From an uncultured Coriobacteriaceae bacterium (lineage in GTDB: Bacteria; Actinomycetota; Coriobacteriia; Coriobacteriales; Eggerthellaceae), in the NCBI GenBank assembly GCA_900554945.1, contig USJN01000124.1, positions 1-5,399 on the forward strand: DNA of 5,399 nt, read 5' to 3'. The notes under the pieces were generated by a model, which saw only the letters and a list, made by a program, of their open reading frames with translations, was not told the origin of the DNA and did not search any database. Positions 5,150-5,399 of this stretch are shown one piece after another; the stretch's first letter is position 1; each line of letters opens with the position of its first letter. The position numbers were made by a program, and so were the translations under genes.

Positions 5150-5178
5150 ATTCTAGCAACACCGGCTGTCGTTTTCAA
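5150..5178 (-). promoter_or_regulatory. Strong minus-strand promoter facing the membrane-peptide gene
   Basis: On the minus strand TTGAAA (5178-5173) and TAGAAT (5155-5150) are separated by exactly 17 bases, and a TG lies one base before the -10 (TGCTAGAAT), making it an extended -10 as well. Transcription would begin near 5142 and run toward 5042, convergent with the 28-residue gene. No annotatable gene of normal size lies downstream on this strand, which points to a small or antisense RNA. A GC-rich hairpin sequence (GCGCGC at 5133-5138 and 5144-5149) overlaps the predicted start. Confidence 0.55.
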
Positions 5179-5399
5179 CGGTAACGGCGCGATTTTTGTC
5201 ATAGTCTCGCCCCGTGCGCTATCTCTCGTTTCGAGCCCTTTCGCTTCCCGCTGCATCATCTTTGGAGTTGTTGTACCCTCCCCCGACAAAGACATGCCTT
5301 GCCGCGACGTGCGCAAATGCACTCATGGAGACGCGCCCCGCTGGTCACACATGATTGCGAACGTTTCAGACGAGAAAATAAGTAGGGATTTATCTTGTT
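5179..5399. other. Right-end region without a recognisable gene
   Basis: No supported coding region or known RNA gene is visible. A plus-strand frame from ATG 5294 stays open to the edge but has no ribosome site and unremarkable composition. The minus-strand frame from 5322 lacks a Shine-Dalgarno. TTGTCA (5196-5201) resembles a -35 but has only a poor -10 partner. A small CTCG-TTT-CGAG hairpin lies at 5225-5235. The last 30 bases turn AT-rich, suggesting a promoter region for a gene beyond the window. Confidence 0.5.

Noticed and set aside
5128..5322. N-terminal part of the 98-codon minus-strand frame
   Set aside because: It has no Shine-Dalgarno, reads like non-coding DNA, and contains the strong promoter at 5150-5178, so transcription starting there would exclude it.
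1..5399. CRISPR array, tRNA, rRNA or insertion sequence
   Set aside because: No regularly spaced repeats, no recognisable tRNA/rRNA signature, and no transposase or paired terminal inverted repeats were seen.

Overview
The window is high-GC bacterial chromosomal DNA with tightly packed genes and strong AGGAGG-type ribosome binding sites. An LL-diaminopimelate aminotransferase, an unusual CLC-type channel and generally Actinobacteria-like codon use would fit a gut Coriobacteriia/Eggerthellaceae genome. That placement is an impression from composition and gene content, not a proof.

Layout. Positions 1-35 may hold the first codons of a minus-strand gene leaving the window. Positions 94-1329 are a self-contained plus-strand unit: a promoter with a perfect TATAAT, a leader hairpin, a DUF262-family gene that stops before the usual C-terminal HNH (DUF1524) half, and a strong intrinsic terminator. 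Converging on it from the right is dapL (1418-2638, minus), which makes LL-diaminopimelate for lysine and peptidoglycan and has its own terminator at 1350-1395. Upstream of dapL is a 151-base region with hairpins and AT-rich repeats, then a minus-strand pair whose ATGA overlap implies translational coupling: an atypical CLC-family anion channel/transporter (3209-4573), then a two-TM potassium-channel-like protein (2790-3212). Together these two could move anions and cations in a charge-balanced way.

The right end (4574-5399) has no large gene but is the most unusual part. A small minus-strand gene (4693-4886) appears broken by a single-base frameshift. Next to it, a plus-strand promoter (extended -10) drives a 28-residue single-membrane-span peptide (4956-5042) with a near-ideal Shine-Dalgarno inside a possible hairpin. 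Facing it from the right is a strong minus-strand promoter (TTGAAA, 17-base spacer, TAGAAT at 5150-5178) whose transcript would run antisense into the 3' end of the peptide gene. It also contains a 33-codon ORF for an aromatic, basic peptide that overlaps the 28-residue gene tail to tail by 17 bases. This layout resembles type I toxin-antitoxin modules and is the best candidate here for an undescribed system, although nothing in the sequence alone proves toxicity or antisense expression. The last ~220 bases show no convincing gene.
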